Part shown: one piece after another, positions 1 through 7,679 of the stretch
How positions within the stretch are numbered: position 1 is the stretch's first letter
Layout: the number at the start of each line of letters is the position of its first letter
Assembly (NCBI RefSeq): GCF_009677585.1
Contig: NZ_WKYV01000008.1
Coordinates: 62,001-126,000, forward strand
Length of the DNA stretch: 64,000 bases
Source of the DNA: Lactonifactor sp. BIOML-A5
GTDB lineage: Bacteria; Bacillota; Clostridia; Lachnospirales; Lachnospiraceae
Direction of reading: 5' to 3'
Notes under the pieces: model-generated
The model's database searches: none
Told to the model about the DNA's origin: nothing
What the model saw: the letters and a program-made list of their open reading frames with translations, nothing else
Translations under genes and position numbers: made by a program

Positions 1-676
1 TATCCTTTTTCTGCACATAGCCGATAAACCCGTCCGAAGAGGCCACCTTACTCCACTCTTCCAGCTCCTCCAGGAGAACCATAGTGTCCCCTTTGGCCAC
101 ATGGGTTAAAATCTCGCTTTTAATCCCGCCTCTATAGCGTATCACCGTATCATCGCTGGCTGTTACCTCAGATACCTCTCCCCATTTATATTGAATCACA
201 ACTTTATTGGGAGATTCATACTGCTGAACATCCATGTCCGTATATTGTTTTACAAAATCAAGAGCCAGATACCCCTCATCCCCCTCTTGTTTAAAGATTA
301 CATAATCTACGGACTGTTCCTGACCCGATACCTGATAGGTATTGCCATCTATAGAAATTGTTATAATATCTGTAGGGGTGGTATATAACAATTTGTTCTC
401 ATTCTTATCCCAGTAAAACCGTTTGTTCAGGGTACTGCTCACGGTACCGTAATCCAGATATACTTTCCCGTCAATTAACTTTCCTTTTTTCTCACTTACC
501 GCATCCTGCAGGATCACTGCCACGTCATCACTGTTTTCTACTTTATAATATGTACCCGCATCCATCTCCTTGTCCGACGGCGTGTGTTTCTTAATCGTCA
601 TCGTTACAATGCCGACCAATGCTACAACTACTACCAGCAGCATAGCAACTAAAATCGGTATTACTTTTTTCTTCAT
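1..676 (-). CDS. Secreted SH3b/GH18-type protein, N-terminal part (runs off left edge)
   Basis: Only the first ~225 residues are in the window; the gene continues past position 1. The protein starts MKKKVIPILVAMLL, a lysine-rich N terminus followed by one hydrophobic segment (residues ~5-27) that would anchor or export it. Residues ~35-165 resemble the beta-rich copper-amine-oxidase-like/stalk domain, and residues ~175-225 resemble a bacterial SH3 domain (motif SEILTHVAKGDTMVLLEE, ending SSDGFIGYVQKKD). From memory of Lachnospiraceae proteins with this architecture, a GH18 chitinase-like domain usually follows; that part is not visible, so the enzymatic role is inferred. The start is set by AGGAGG about 7 bases upstream of ATG 676. 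It has its own promoter and no co-transcribed neighbour in the window. Confidence 0.7.
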   Translation of the reverse strand, partial: MKKKVIPILVAMLLVVVVALVGIVTMTIKKHTPSDKEMDAGTYYKVENSDDVAVILQDAVSEKKGKLIDGKVYLDYGTVSSTLNKRFYWDKNENKLLYTTPTDIITISIDGNTYQVSGQEQSVDYVIFKQEGDEGYLALDFVKQYTDMDVQQYESPNKVVIQYKWGEVSEVTASDDTVIRYRGGIKSEILTHVAKGDTMVLLEELEEWSKVASSDGFIGYVQKKD

Positions 677-702
677 TATGTTTACCTCCTGCTTTCCGTA
701 CC

Positions 703-744
703 ATTATAACATATTTTTAAATTTCGTCATTACCTTATTCGACA
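703..744 (-). promoter_or_regulatory. Extended -10 promoter with a Spo0A-box match, upstream of the SH3b/GH18-type gene
   Basis: On the minus strand TGTTATAAT (TGN plus TATAAT, -10 at 703-708) lies 27 bases before the start codon, with only a weak -35 (AATGAC, 726-731). A perfect TGTCGAA heptamer, the Spo0A box, lies at 738-744, where an activator would touch RNA polymerase. The -10 assignment is solid; Spo0A control is inferred from one 7-base match. Confidence 0.5.
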
Positions 745-858
745 TTTTATGTTTTTTTCATACATCTAAAAAAATAGCGGCTCTTTTCCCATATCATACC
801 AAAATGTATCCTCTGCACAGACAGATTATCCGGCAGACTTCATCATCCCGGATCAAAT

Positions 859-908
859 AAGCGGCCTTTCAGCTGTACTGTGGGACCTTATCGACTAAAA
901 GACCGCTT
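859..908 (-). terminator. Probable terminator of the 73-residue conserved protein
   Basis: An 11-bp inverted repeat (859-869 with 898-908, one G-T pair) with a long loop sits just after the stop of the minus-strand gene at 919. The T-run on the minus strand is weak, so termination efficiency is uncertain. Confidence 0.45.
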
Positions 909-918
909 TTCTTATGTA

Positions 919-1140
919 TTATTTAGTTTTTACAAAATCAAATTCCAGCTTCTCTATCTCTCCTTTCTCATTTTGGACATAGTCACGCATGTAGACTCCG
1001 TCTTCAGCAATCTTATGTGCCTTTTCTATCTCCCTGGGCGTGCTGGCCTTGCCGTCCAGCCACAGAGAGATTCCTTGTTTTTCATAATGCTTTAATTCCT
1101 CACGGAGAGTTTCCGTCTTTTTGGAACGTTTTTTCCCCAT
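919..1140 (-). CDS. Small conserved hypothetical protein, 73 aa
   Basis: A small, charged, soluble protein that starts MGKKRSKKTETLREEL. It has no transmembrane segment or cysteine pair and probably folds as two helices followed by a short beta hairpin. I do not recognise a domain. The frame stays open upstream to a TTG at 1212, but that stretch contains a TATAAT box on the minus strand (1174-1179), so I place the start at ATG 1138-1140. No good Shine-Dalgarno sequence precedes this ATG, which leaves the start uncertain. The Lys/Arg-rich N terminus could bind nucleic acid, but nothing in the sequence proves it. Confidence 0.55.
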   Translation of the reverse strand: MGKKRSKKTETLREELKHYEKQGISLWLDGKASTPREIEKAHKIAEDGVYMRDYVQNEKGEIEKLEFDFVKTK

Positions 1141-1212
1141 ACTTTTTACGGATAACCAGCAAAATCGTGATATATTATAAGCTGCAGCTACCCCTTCTCC
1201 TTTCTGAAACAA

Positions 1213-1526
1213 CTTTACTGAAAAGCGCCAAAAATAATTAGAAAAGACAAGGATTCTGCAGTAAACTTCTATTCAATATAAATCATTGTTTTGGGAATCT
1301 AAGAACAACTGAATCTGTTCGTTCTTTTGCGGCAGAGACACCGCATGATTGGAATACAGAACTTTTTTACTTACATGGGAATACTATTATCTGCTGTTAT
1401 CTTTAGCTACCACATCCTTTCCTGCGAAAATGATGTGCAGTTTCCCTGACTTTTCTTATGGTTATTATATCTTATTTTGAGGGGATTGCAAGAGATTTTG
1501 TAAAAAAATATAGTTTTGTGTATATG
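1213..1526. other. Intergenic stretch with no gene seen
   Basis: AT-rich sequence between the small conserved protein and repeat copy 1. No reading frame with a ribosome binding site and no clear RNA hairpin was found. Confidence 0.5.
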
Positions 1527-2296
1527 AAGCTCGAGGTGAAATAGTCGGCGAGCGGGGTGTCCCAGACGGACGGTCAAGGGAGGAGGTCTTGGGGCCAGGG
1601 GTACTGTGTGGATCTGCTTGCTGCTGCGTTTCTCCTCAGCTAACTGCCTGGCCGTTCACTAAGAAGCTCAGGAAAGCCTTCGCTCCTAAGTGACCGCCGG
1701 CAGTGGATCTTCGGACGCACTCCGTAGTCTGCGCAGATCCACACAGTACCCCTGGCCCCAAGACCTCCTCCCTTGACCTGGCAGAGACTCACTTCACATT
1801 CACGGAAAACGGGTGGGTAAGGTCGAACGTTGTACACTTTTCCTCTTGTTTCCCACTATTTATGACTCGATGTTTTGGATAAATAGATCCCCCTGGAACT
1901 TCCCCATACCCAGGTGAGAGGAATCCTGCGGCGGCGGGCTGGCTGGGTTGGGCGGGAGGGAGGCTTAAGTTCCGGGGACGATTCCGCAGGAGTGAGTAGA
2001 GAGTCTTAGGCAAAACCGGGATTCACGCTGGAGATTTTTTCGGCAGTCCAGGCCGAAAAAAAGTGAGCATGGGCAGAGAATGCACATAAAGCATTCTTTG
2101 ACCATTCGAACGGTGCTCCGGCGGGGATTCCGGTTTTGTCTTAGACTCTCTTCGCGACGGAGGTGTCCCCGGAACTTAAGCCTGCCTCCCGCCCAACCCA
2201 GCCAGCCAGCCCGCTGCCGCGGGATTTCTCTCACCGTCCCCCCGCCACCCCATACCTTCCGACTGAAAAAGTCTCAAGCTTAGGAAGTTAAATCCC
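1527..2296. repeat. Large structured repeat, copy 1 (two nested palindromic modules)
   Basis: Non-coding, GC-rich element present again at 9848-10597. Module A is a perfect 46-bp inverted repeat (1572-1617 with 1733-1778) around a 115-nt loop that itself folds (ACTGCC/GGCAGT and TCACT/AGTGA pairs). Module B has outer arms of about 66 and 70 bp (1913-1978 with 2166-2235, differing by one 4-bp unit), an inner 21-bp stem (1998-2018 with 2131-2151) and two small central hairpins (about 2035-2062 and 2077-2097). Both module cores are nearly identical between copies, while the linker at about 1797-1895 diverges. A 9-bp imperfect terminal inverted repeat (1527-1535 with 2273-2281) may mark the ends. 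The element lies between a minus-strand gene and mecA and ends before the mecA promoter. Short reading frames inside are by-products of the palindromes. It may be a mobile non-autonomous element or a structured RNA; I know no named family that fits. Confidence 0.85.
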
Positions 2297-2330
2297 AATT
2301 TTCCATTTTTACGAAAACTCTCCAAAATTC

Positions 2331-2360
2331 TTTACATAAACACACTTGGTAGTATATAAT
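2331..2360 (+). promoter_or_regulatory. mecA promoter
   Basis: TTTACA (2331-2336), an 18-base spacer and TATAAT (2355-2360) stand about 65 bases upstream of the mecA start. The pair matches the vegetative sigma factor consensus in 11 of 12 positions. Confidence 0.7.
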
Positions 2361-2424
2361 ATAAAAGGAAGACCAGAACTTTTTACGGTTTTTAATATAG
2401 ATTAATAGATAGGATGTGATTATA

Positions 2425-3162
2425 ATGAAGATAGAAAAAATCAACGATAACCAGATTCGCTGCACTCTTACCCAGGCAGACCTGGAAGACCGTCAGATTC
2501 ATTTGAGTGAACTGGCCTATGGGACAGAAAAGGCAAAGACTCTGTTTCGTGATATGATGCAGCAGGCTAATTTCGAATTTGGTTTTGAGGCTGACAACAT
2601 CCCTCTGATGATAGAAGCAATACCTGTTACACCTGACAGCATAATTTTAATCATAACCAAAGTAGAAGATCCGGAGGAACTGGATACCAGATTTTCCAAA
2701 TTTGCCCCATTTTTAGAGAATGGAGGTTCGGAAGAGAGTCCTGTAGAATTTGAAGGCGCGGACGATATCCTGGATATCTTCCAGAAGATTTATGAAGCCA
2801 AATCCAAAGCGCTGAATAAAAAGAAAGCCTCCAAATCCGATGCCAAGGCTGCCCCTGAAGTACCAATTAATCTGGTACGGGAATATCAGTTTTCCAACAT
2901 CGATCTGGTAATAGCCGCCTCTCATGGTCTGAATCATTTCTATAAAGGAGATAATTCACTCTATCAGGATCAGCGTACCGGGAATTATGTTCTGATTATT
3001 CATCAGTCCGGCCATTCGCCGGAAGATTTCAATAAGATATGCAATATTCTCTCGGAGTATGGAAAGGGCAGGTCTTTCACATCCGGAGGCGAGGCATACC
3101 TAGTGGAACACGGAGATTGTATACTTTCCAGAGATGCACTCCAAAAACTCTATCATTTATAA
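2425..3162 (+). CDS. mecA: Adaptor protein MecA
   Basis: Adaptor that delivers substrates to the ClpC-ClpP protease. It starts MKIEKINDNQIRCTLTQADL, the typical MecA beginning. The N-terminal substrate-binding domain covers residues ~1-80, a lysine-rich linker (NKKKASKSDAKAA) lies near 130-145, and the C-terminal ClpC-binding domain spans ~150-245. The length of 245 aa is close to the usual 220-250. A GTG three codons upstream is in frame, but AGGATG sits at 2411-2416, too close to that GTG, so ATG 2425 is chosen. The gene has its own promoter and terminator and is monocistronic. In Bacillus, MecA controls competence and other unstable regulators; the targets here are unknown. Confidence 0.93.
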   Translation: MKIEKINDNQIRCTLTQADLEDRQIHLSELAYGTEKAKTLFRDMMQQANFEFGFEADNIPLMIEAIPVTPDSIILIITKVEDPEELDTRFSKFAPFLENGGSEESPVEFEGADDILDIFQKIYEAKSKALNKKKASKSDAKAAPEVPINLVREYQFSNIDLVIAASHGLNHFYKGDNSLYQDQRTGNYVLIIHQSGHSPEDFNKICNILSEYGKGRSFTSGGEAYLVEHGDCILSRDALQKLYHL

Positions 3163-3170
3163 AATAGCTA

Positions 3171-3206
3171 AGGGTCCCAGAACTTTCCTCTGGGGCCCTG
3201 TTTTTG
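3171..3206 (+). terminator. mecA terminator
   Basis: An 11-bp stem AGGGTCCCAGA/TCTGGGGCCCT is followed by GTTTTTGC, eight bases after the mecA stop codon. Confidence 0.9.
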
Positions 3207-3234
3207 CATATGCCGGACAGCTTTATGCATGAAA

Positions 3235-3262
3235 TAAGACCGGGAAATGTTCCCGGCCTTAA
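3235..3262 (-). terminator. Terminator of the DUF1858 gene
   Basis: Hairpin AAGGCCGGGAA/TTCCCGGTCTT on the minus strand, followed by a short T-rich stretch, lies about 19 bases downstream of the DUF1858 stop codon. Confidence 0.75.
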
Positions 3263-3280
3263 AAAACAGCTTTTATAAAT

Positions 3281-3481
3281 TTATTTGTTTGCCAAAAAAT
3301 CATTGATCTGACTCTCTAATGTATCTGCGTCAATGCCGTGTACCATGGCCGCCTCTGCCAGAGATTCACCCTGTGCGGACGGGCACCCGATACAGTGCAT
3401 TCCTGCTCTCATAAGAATCGGAACAATATTTTCATCAAGCTGGATCAGCTGTCCAATTGTCATTTCTTTTGTGATCTGCAT
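3281..3481 (-). CDS. DUF1858 (redox disulfide) domain protein
   Basis: A 66-residue protein made of one DUF1858 domain, starting [20 protein letters not shown]. It contains the CIGC motif in the context MHCIGCPSA, which matches the family described as hybrid-cluster-protein-associated redox disulfide proteins. The CxxC pair could act as a thiol-disulfide switch or bind metal; its actual function is not known. GGAGGAAATGACC lies just before the ATG. The gene is monocistronic and divergent from the ferredoxin gene, sharing a 220-bp intergenic region with it. The juxtaposition with a ferredoxin fits a redox role but does not prove one. Confidence 0.88.
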   Translation of the reverse strand: MQITKEMTIGQLIQLDENIVPILMRAGMHCIGCPSAQGESLAEAAMVHGIDADTLESQINDFLANK

Positions 3482-3617
3482 TGGTCATTTCCTCCTTCAT
3501 TGGTTTTGTCCTATCATTATAATACCATTTTAGATGATATTCAACCACTTTTGGCAACATCCCGTTTTCTTTACGATTTCCATGGATTTCCTTTACCAAT
3601 TGTTTAGAAATTTATAC

Positions 3618-3646
3618 TTGTATTCTAATACTAAATAGTTTAAAAT
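3618..3646 (+). promoter_or_regulatory. Ferredoxin promoter
   Basis: TTGTAT (3618-3623), a 17-base spacer and TAAAAT (3641-3646) precede the ferredoxin gene, giving an mRNA leader of about 50 bases. Confidence 0.7.
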
Positions 3647-3682
3647 GACTCTAGAAACTAATCTAAGTTTTAACGAAAATGA

Positions 3683-3874
<192 letters not shown>

Positions 3875-3891
3875 TATATTTTACAAACATA

Positions 3892-3928
3892 ACAGAGGAT
3901 TAGGCTTAATGTCTAGTCCTCTGTTTTT
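3892..3928 (+). terminator. Ferredoxin terminator
   Basis: An ACAGAGGA/TCCTCTGT stem with an AT-rich loop is followed by TTTTTAT. Confidence 0.88.
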
Positions 3929-4025
3929 ATATCCAGCTGCAGTCCCGAAATGCCCGAATCCCCTCTCTTAAGTTCTCTGGGATAGGAATCCGGGAAAGGC
4001 GAAGCGCATTGCGCTGGTTCCCCAT

Positions 4026-5054
4026 TTATCTCTCAGTTAAACTTCCACTAACCAAATACCTCTTGGCTTTCCACAGTTCCCCCTTCCGGCTCTGCCCTGA
4101 CAGACATTCATAAAGCGTCTTCGCGATCTCACGGAAGTCCTTTTCATATGTAGTAATCCCAAATCTTGCGGAATCCGCTAGTTCCTCAAAAGAAGCTACT
4201 TTAATATTTGCCGCCTTCATTTTAAGAAGTCTTTTAGCCAGAAGAACAGCATCTTTTCCGTCCGGACAAATGATTGCATCCGGCAGTTTGCCCTTCCTTT
4301 CCAGGCGTTCCAACTCTTTTTTTATAATTTGAGGATGGTTTTCTCTCTTCTGCGGCAGCTCAAACAGAACTTTTCCTGGTGCTCCCACTTTCATGAAAGC
4401 TTCCTTCGCCTGACGTGCACTGTACGATTGATTGGTATCCAATCCTATGTATCCAAGTCTCCGGTTCTTTTTCTTCCTAACGCTGGAACACATAGCCACC
4501 ATACCGGCTTCTATGTCTGAATATACGCAGTCGCCAAAGGGAAAACCTGTATCTGTGTCAAAAAAGACCATGTTCATCCCCAGAGCCCTAAGGCGTTCCA
4601 ACTTTTCCTGTTCCAGAGAAATGCCATGGGGCCAGACAGCCACATCACAGAGACCTCTTTGATACAGACGGTATAAGCAATCCTCTATGGTGTCCTTTTT
4701 AAGCCTTTCCAGATAAAGGAGCAAAGACCCGCCGGCGGCTGCGCACCTCTGAAATTGTTCAATGAAAACAGAAAACTGTGCATGTCCTGCAGGTGCCACA
4801 AGTACCAAAACTTCCAACTCTCTGGCCCATCCGTAATTATGCAGCTGTACTCTGGTTCCGTTTCCTACCTCACGCACAATCAATCTGCCCTGCTCCATAA
4901 TCTCCAGGGCCTTTCTAACCGTTACCCGGCTTACCTTCAAATTATCAGAGAGTGTCCGTTCCGGAGGAATCTTGTCTCCGTCTTTGTAAATTCCCCGGTA
5001 AATACCGTCACATATATTTTGTTTCACATTGATATATAACTTTTCGTTCTCCAT
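4026..5054 (-). CDS. GntR-type regulator with LacI-like sensor domain (AraR-like)
   Basis: A 342-residue transcription regulator. Residues ~3-70 form a GntR winged helix (segments GDKIPPERTLSDNLKVSR and VTVRKALEIMEQGRL). Residues ~75-340 form a LacI-type sugar-sensing domain (YIGLDTNQSYSARQAKEAF, DAIICPDGKDAVLLAKRLL). This AraR-like architecture normally represses sugar genes and is released by a small sugar. No catabolic gene is adjacent, so the target is unknown. The frame runs open 26 codons further upstream, but ATG 5054 begins the GntR domain. A TATAAT lies only 7 bases before that ATG and there is no Shine-Dalgarno sequence, so the message may be leaderless. Confidence 0.85.
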   Translation of the reverse strand: MENEKLYINVKQNICDGIYRGIYKDGDKIPPERTLSDNLKVSRVTVRKALEIMEQGRLIVREVGNGTRVQLHNYGWARELEVLVLVAPAGHAQFSVFIEQFQRCAAAGGSLLLYLERLKKDTIEDCLYRLYQRGLCDVAVWPHGISLEQEKLERLRALGMNMVFFDTDTGFPFGDCVYSDIEAGMVAMCSSVRKKKNRRLGYIGLDTNQSYSARQAKEAFMKVGAPGKVLFELPQKRENHPQIIKKELERLERKGKLPDAIICPDGKDAVLLAKRLLKMKAANIKVASFEELADSARFGITTYEKDFREIAKTLYECLSGQSRKGELWKAKRYLVSGSLTER

Positions 5055-5100
5055 AGTATGAATTATATCATGTAAAACAGGGCATTTGCAGTACTTTTTG

Positions 5101-5140
5101 TAAAAAAATAGCCATTGAGCATCGTCACTCAACAGCTATC
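5101..5140 (-). terminator. Terminator of the MerR-family gene
   Basis: A 12-bp stem (ATAGCTGTTGAG with CTCAATGGCTAT, using G-T pairs) is followed on the minus strand by seven T residues, right after the MerR-family stop codon. Confidence 0.85.
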
Positions 5141-5143
5141 TGT

Positions 5144-5767
5144 CTATCTCTTTTTTGAAAACTTCCTTTTTTTCTTTTCTTTCTTCGTTTGTTGAATCGT
5201 AGCCGCAATCAGACGTCTGGATTCCTGGTGAGTACGGATCGTCTTGTCCAGCTCTTTGTAGCGGGCTTCCTCCGGATGGTTCTCTTTTAAGCCGGAAGAG
5301 ACAAGCTTTTCCAAAATCTTGTAAAAACTTTCCGGTATCTCTTTTTTAGGTGCCTGTTTCTCCTGAGATGCCTTCACAGACGTTTCTTCAGGCTTGTCCT
5401 GCTTCGGCGCCGGCTTGTCTGACTCTGATTTTTCTTTCCTAACCGCTTCCTGGGCTCTTGCCCTTTTTGACTTCCTCGAAGGCCCGGATGCAGCTGCCTG
5501 CTTCTGTACAGGTGCCTGAAAACTTTCCTTCGGTGCATTTTTATAAAGTAAAGGAACCATCTCCTTAATCTCTTTTAGTGAATGTCCCTTTTTCTTTAGT
5601 TCCTTAATACTCAGAAATACCTGAATATCCCATCGGGTGTAGTATCGATGCCCCATCTCATTTCTGCCAATAGGAAGCTTTAATTCCTCCTCCCAGTACC
5701 GTAATACATGAGATTCTACTTCTGCCAGCTTCGCTGCCTCAGAAATCAGATACTTGGTGTCACTCAT
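5144..5767 (-). CDS. MerR-family helix-turn-helix protein with basic tail
   Basis: A 207-residue protein with an N-terminal MerR-type winged helix (residues ~5-70: YLISEAAKLAEVESHVLRYW and RYYTRWDIQVFLSIKELKKK). A low-complexity Lys/Glu/Ala/Pro-rich linker spans ~75-150, and a basic C terminus ends KKRKFSKKR. There is no cysteine cluster for metal sensing and no effector domain, unlike classical MerR activators; it resembles the MerR-like HTH proteins common in Lachnospiraceae and, more distantly, RacA, which binds DNA through such a domain. A chromosome-organising role is therefore as plausible as gene regulation. AAGGGGT precedes ATG 5767. It is a single gene between dnaB and the GntR regulator. 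Confidence 0.8.
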   Translation of the reverse strand: MSDTKYLISEAAKLAEVESHVLRYWEEELKLPIGRNEMGHRYYTRWDIQVFLSIKELKKKGHSLKEIKEMVPLLYKNAPKESFQAPVQKQAAASGPSRKSKRARAQEAVRKEKSESDKPAPKQDKPEETSVKASQEKQAPKKEIPESFYKILEKLVSSGLKENHPEEARYKELDKTIRTHQESRRLIAATIQQTKKEKKKRKFSKKR

Positions 5768-5894
5768 ATACTGACCCCTTCCCTATGAAATTGTGATTAG
5801 AATTGCCCCTAAGGTTTAACCTGACTAATCCTTAAGGTTAATTATAACAAAATGAAAGGGAAATGCAATGAATTTCGCTCGACATATTCTGCGT

Positions 5895-7223
5895 CTACTT
5901 CTTCATGTTAACAAACTTGGTATAATTAGGAAGCCATACCAGATTTACTGTCCCAATGGGGCCGTTTCTCTGTTTTGCTATAATAATTTCTGCAATGTTC
6001 TTGTCCTCTGTATCCTTGTTATAGTAATCATCCCGGTAGATGAACATAACCACGTCCGCATCCTGTTCAATTGCCCCTGATTCACGGAGGTCAGACAGCA
6101 TTGGTCTGTGATCCGGCCGCTGCTCCACGGCGCGGCTCAGCTGAGACAGCGCCACCACCGGTACGTTCAGCTCTCTGGCCAGGGACTTCAGGGAACGCGA
6201 GATATCAGAAATCTCCTGTTGACGGGAATCGGTCCGGCCGCTGCCTGTCATTAGCTGAAGGTAATCAATAAAGATAATTCCCAGATTGTGCTCTAACTTG
6301 TACTTCCTGCACTTTGACCGAAGCTCCGCAATAGAAATACCGGGGGTATCGTCAATGATCATATGAGACCCGCCGATGATACCGGCGCCTTCAATCAGCT
6401 TTGACCACTCTTCATCCTCCAGGTTACCTGTACGGATGCTCTGGGAATCCACCTTAGATTCCAGGGAGAGCAGACGATTCACCAGCTGCTCCTTTGACAT
6501 CTCCAGACTGAAGATCGCTGTGGTAACATCCTGCCGGAAGGCCATATATTGGGCAATATTCAAAGTAAAGGCCGTCTTACCCATAGACGGGCGGGCGGCA
6601 ATCAAAATCAAATCTGAGGGCTGAAACCCTGACATTTTATAATCCAAATCCACAAAACCAGTGGGGATGCCGGTTACCGCACCCTTCTGTCGGGACGATT
6701 TTTCTATTTTTTCAATAGCATTCAGCACTACCTGCCTGATAGGAACATAGTCACCGCTGCTTCTTCGCTGTACCAGGTCAAAAATCTTTTTCTCTGTCTC
6801 TTCCAGAATTACCTCTGTCTTTTCCTGTCCCAGATAGCATTCATTGGCAATCTCTTCATTTACTTTAATTAGCCTGCGGAGCATAGCTTTATCACTGACT
6901 ATTCCGGCATAATATTTAATATTAGCGGAAGTGGGCACTGCTGTGACCAACTCCCGCACAAACTCCATACTGCTTATCTCAGGCGGCACATTTTTTTCCT
7001 TCAGGCGATCCTGAAGGGTGACCAAGTCCACCGGTTTATTCTCATTAAACAGCTCCACCATAGCATCAAAAATCACACCATACTGGTGCTGATAAAAGTC
7101 TTCCCCAGTCAGCATCTCAGACGCTGCCATAATGGCATCCCGGCTCATGATCATAGAGCCGATTACCGACTGCTCCGCCTCCACGCTGTGGGGCAGGATT
7201 CTCTTAATGAGCGCTTCTTCCAT
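5895..7223 (-). CDS. dnaB: Replicative DNA helicase DnaB
   Basis: Hexameric 5'-3' helicase that unwinds DNA at the replication fork. The N-terminal domain (residues ~8-105, starting PHSVEAEQSVIGSMI) is followed by a linker and a RecA-like motor domain (~180-442). Walker A is ARPSMGKT at ~210-217 and Walker B is IIFIDYLQL at ~317-324; the arginine-finger and DNA-loop region follows (LSDLRESGAIEQDADVVMFI). Length 442 aa is normal. It is the last gene of gdpP-rplI-dnaB, starting 9 bases after rplI, an order conserved in Firmicutes. No intein is present. Confidence 0.97.
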   Translation of the reverse strand: MEEALIKRILPHSVEAEQSVIGSMIMSRDAIMAASEMLTGEDFYQHQYGVIFDAMVELFNENKPVDLVTLQDRLKEKNVPPEISSMEFVRELVTAVPTSANIKYYAGIVSDKAMLRRLIKVNEEIANECYLGQEKTEVILEETEKKIFDLVQRRSSGDYVPIRQVVLNAIEKIEKSSRQKGAVTGIPTGFVDLDYKMSGFQPSDLILIAARPSMGKTAFTLNIAQYMAFRQDVTTAIFSLEMSKEQLVNRLLSLESKVDSQSIRTGNLEDEEWSKLIEGAGIIGGSHMIIDDTPGISIAELRSKCRKYKLEHNLGIIFIDYLQLMTGSGRTDSRQQEISDISRSLKSLARELNVPVVALSQLSRAVEQRPDHRPMLSDLRESGAIEQDADVVMFIYRDDYYNKDTEDKNIAEIIIAKQRNGPIGTVNLVWLPNYTKFVNMKK

Positions 7224-7232
7224 GTAGCCTCC

Positions 7233-7679
7233 TTAAGCTTCTCTTACGATAACCTTCAATTCTGCCGTTACCTTAGGGTGCAGGCGGATAGGAACCATAG
7301 TTGTGCCCAATACTTTTATAGGACTTGGAAGCTGCATCTTCTTTTTGTCAATCTCATATCCAAGCTGCTCCTTTGCCGCCTCTGCAATTTCCTTTGTAGA
7401 TACAGAACCAAAAAGCTTTCCGCCCTCTCCTACTTTAATGGACAGTACTACTTCTTTTTCTTCCAGCTCTTTTTTGTATGCCTCTGCAGCCTCCAGCTGT
7501 TCTTTCGCAACCTTATCTTCATGTGCCTTCTGAAGCTTCAGGTCATTGATATTCTTAGCGTTGGCTTCTACCCCGAGCTTCTTTGGGAACAGCATATTTC
7601 TGGCATACCCGTCACTTACATTTACAATCTCTCCCTTTTTTCCCAGGGACTTTACGTCTTCTGTTAAAATCACTTTCAT
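7233..7679 (-). CDS. rplI: 50S ribosomal protein L9
   Basis: Large-subunit ribosomal protein bL9, 148 aa. The N-terminal domain carries the family signature (VKSLGKKGEIVNVSDGYARN, then MLFPKKLGVEA). A long helix rich in Lys and Glu (~45-80) connects it to the C-terminal rRNA-binding domain (~85-148). Its ATG immediately follows the gdpP stop codon (TAA then ATG), so translation of the two genes is probably coupled. Confidence 0.98.
   Translation of the reverse strand: MKVILTEDVKSLGKKGEIVNVSDGYARNMLFPKKLGVEANAKNINDLKLQKAHEDKVAKEQLEAAEAYKKELEEKEVVLSIKVGEGGKLFGSVSTKEIAEAAKEQLGYEIDKKKMQLPSPIKVLGTTMVPIRLHPKVTAELKVIVREA

Noticed and set aside
1174..1212. TTG start at 1212 for the small conserved protein
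   Set aside because: The added residues span a TATAAT box and have no typical ribosome binding site; ATG 1140 fits the charged core of the protein better.
1640..2234. Open reading frames of 61-89 codons on both strands inside repeat copy 1 (and equivalents at 9933-10631)
   Set aside because: They lie in palindromic arms, have no ribosome binding sites, and arise from the same conserved nucleotides on both strands. Conservation is better explained by the DNA or RNA structure.
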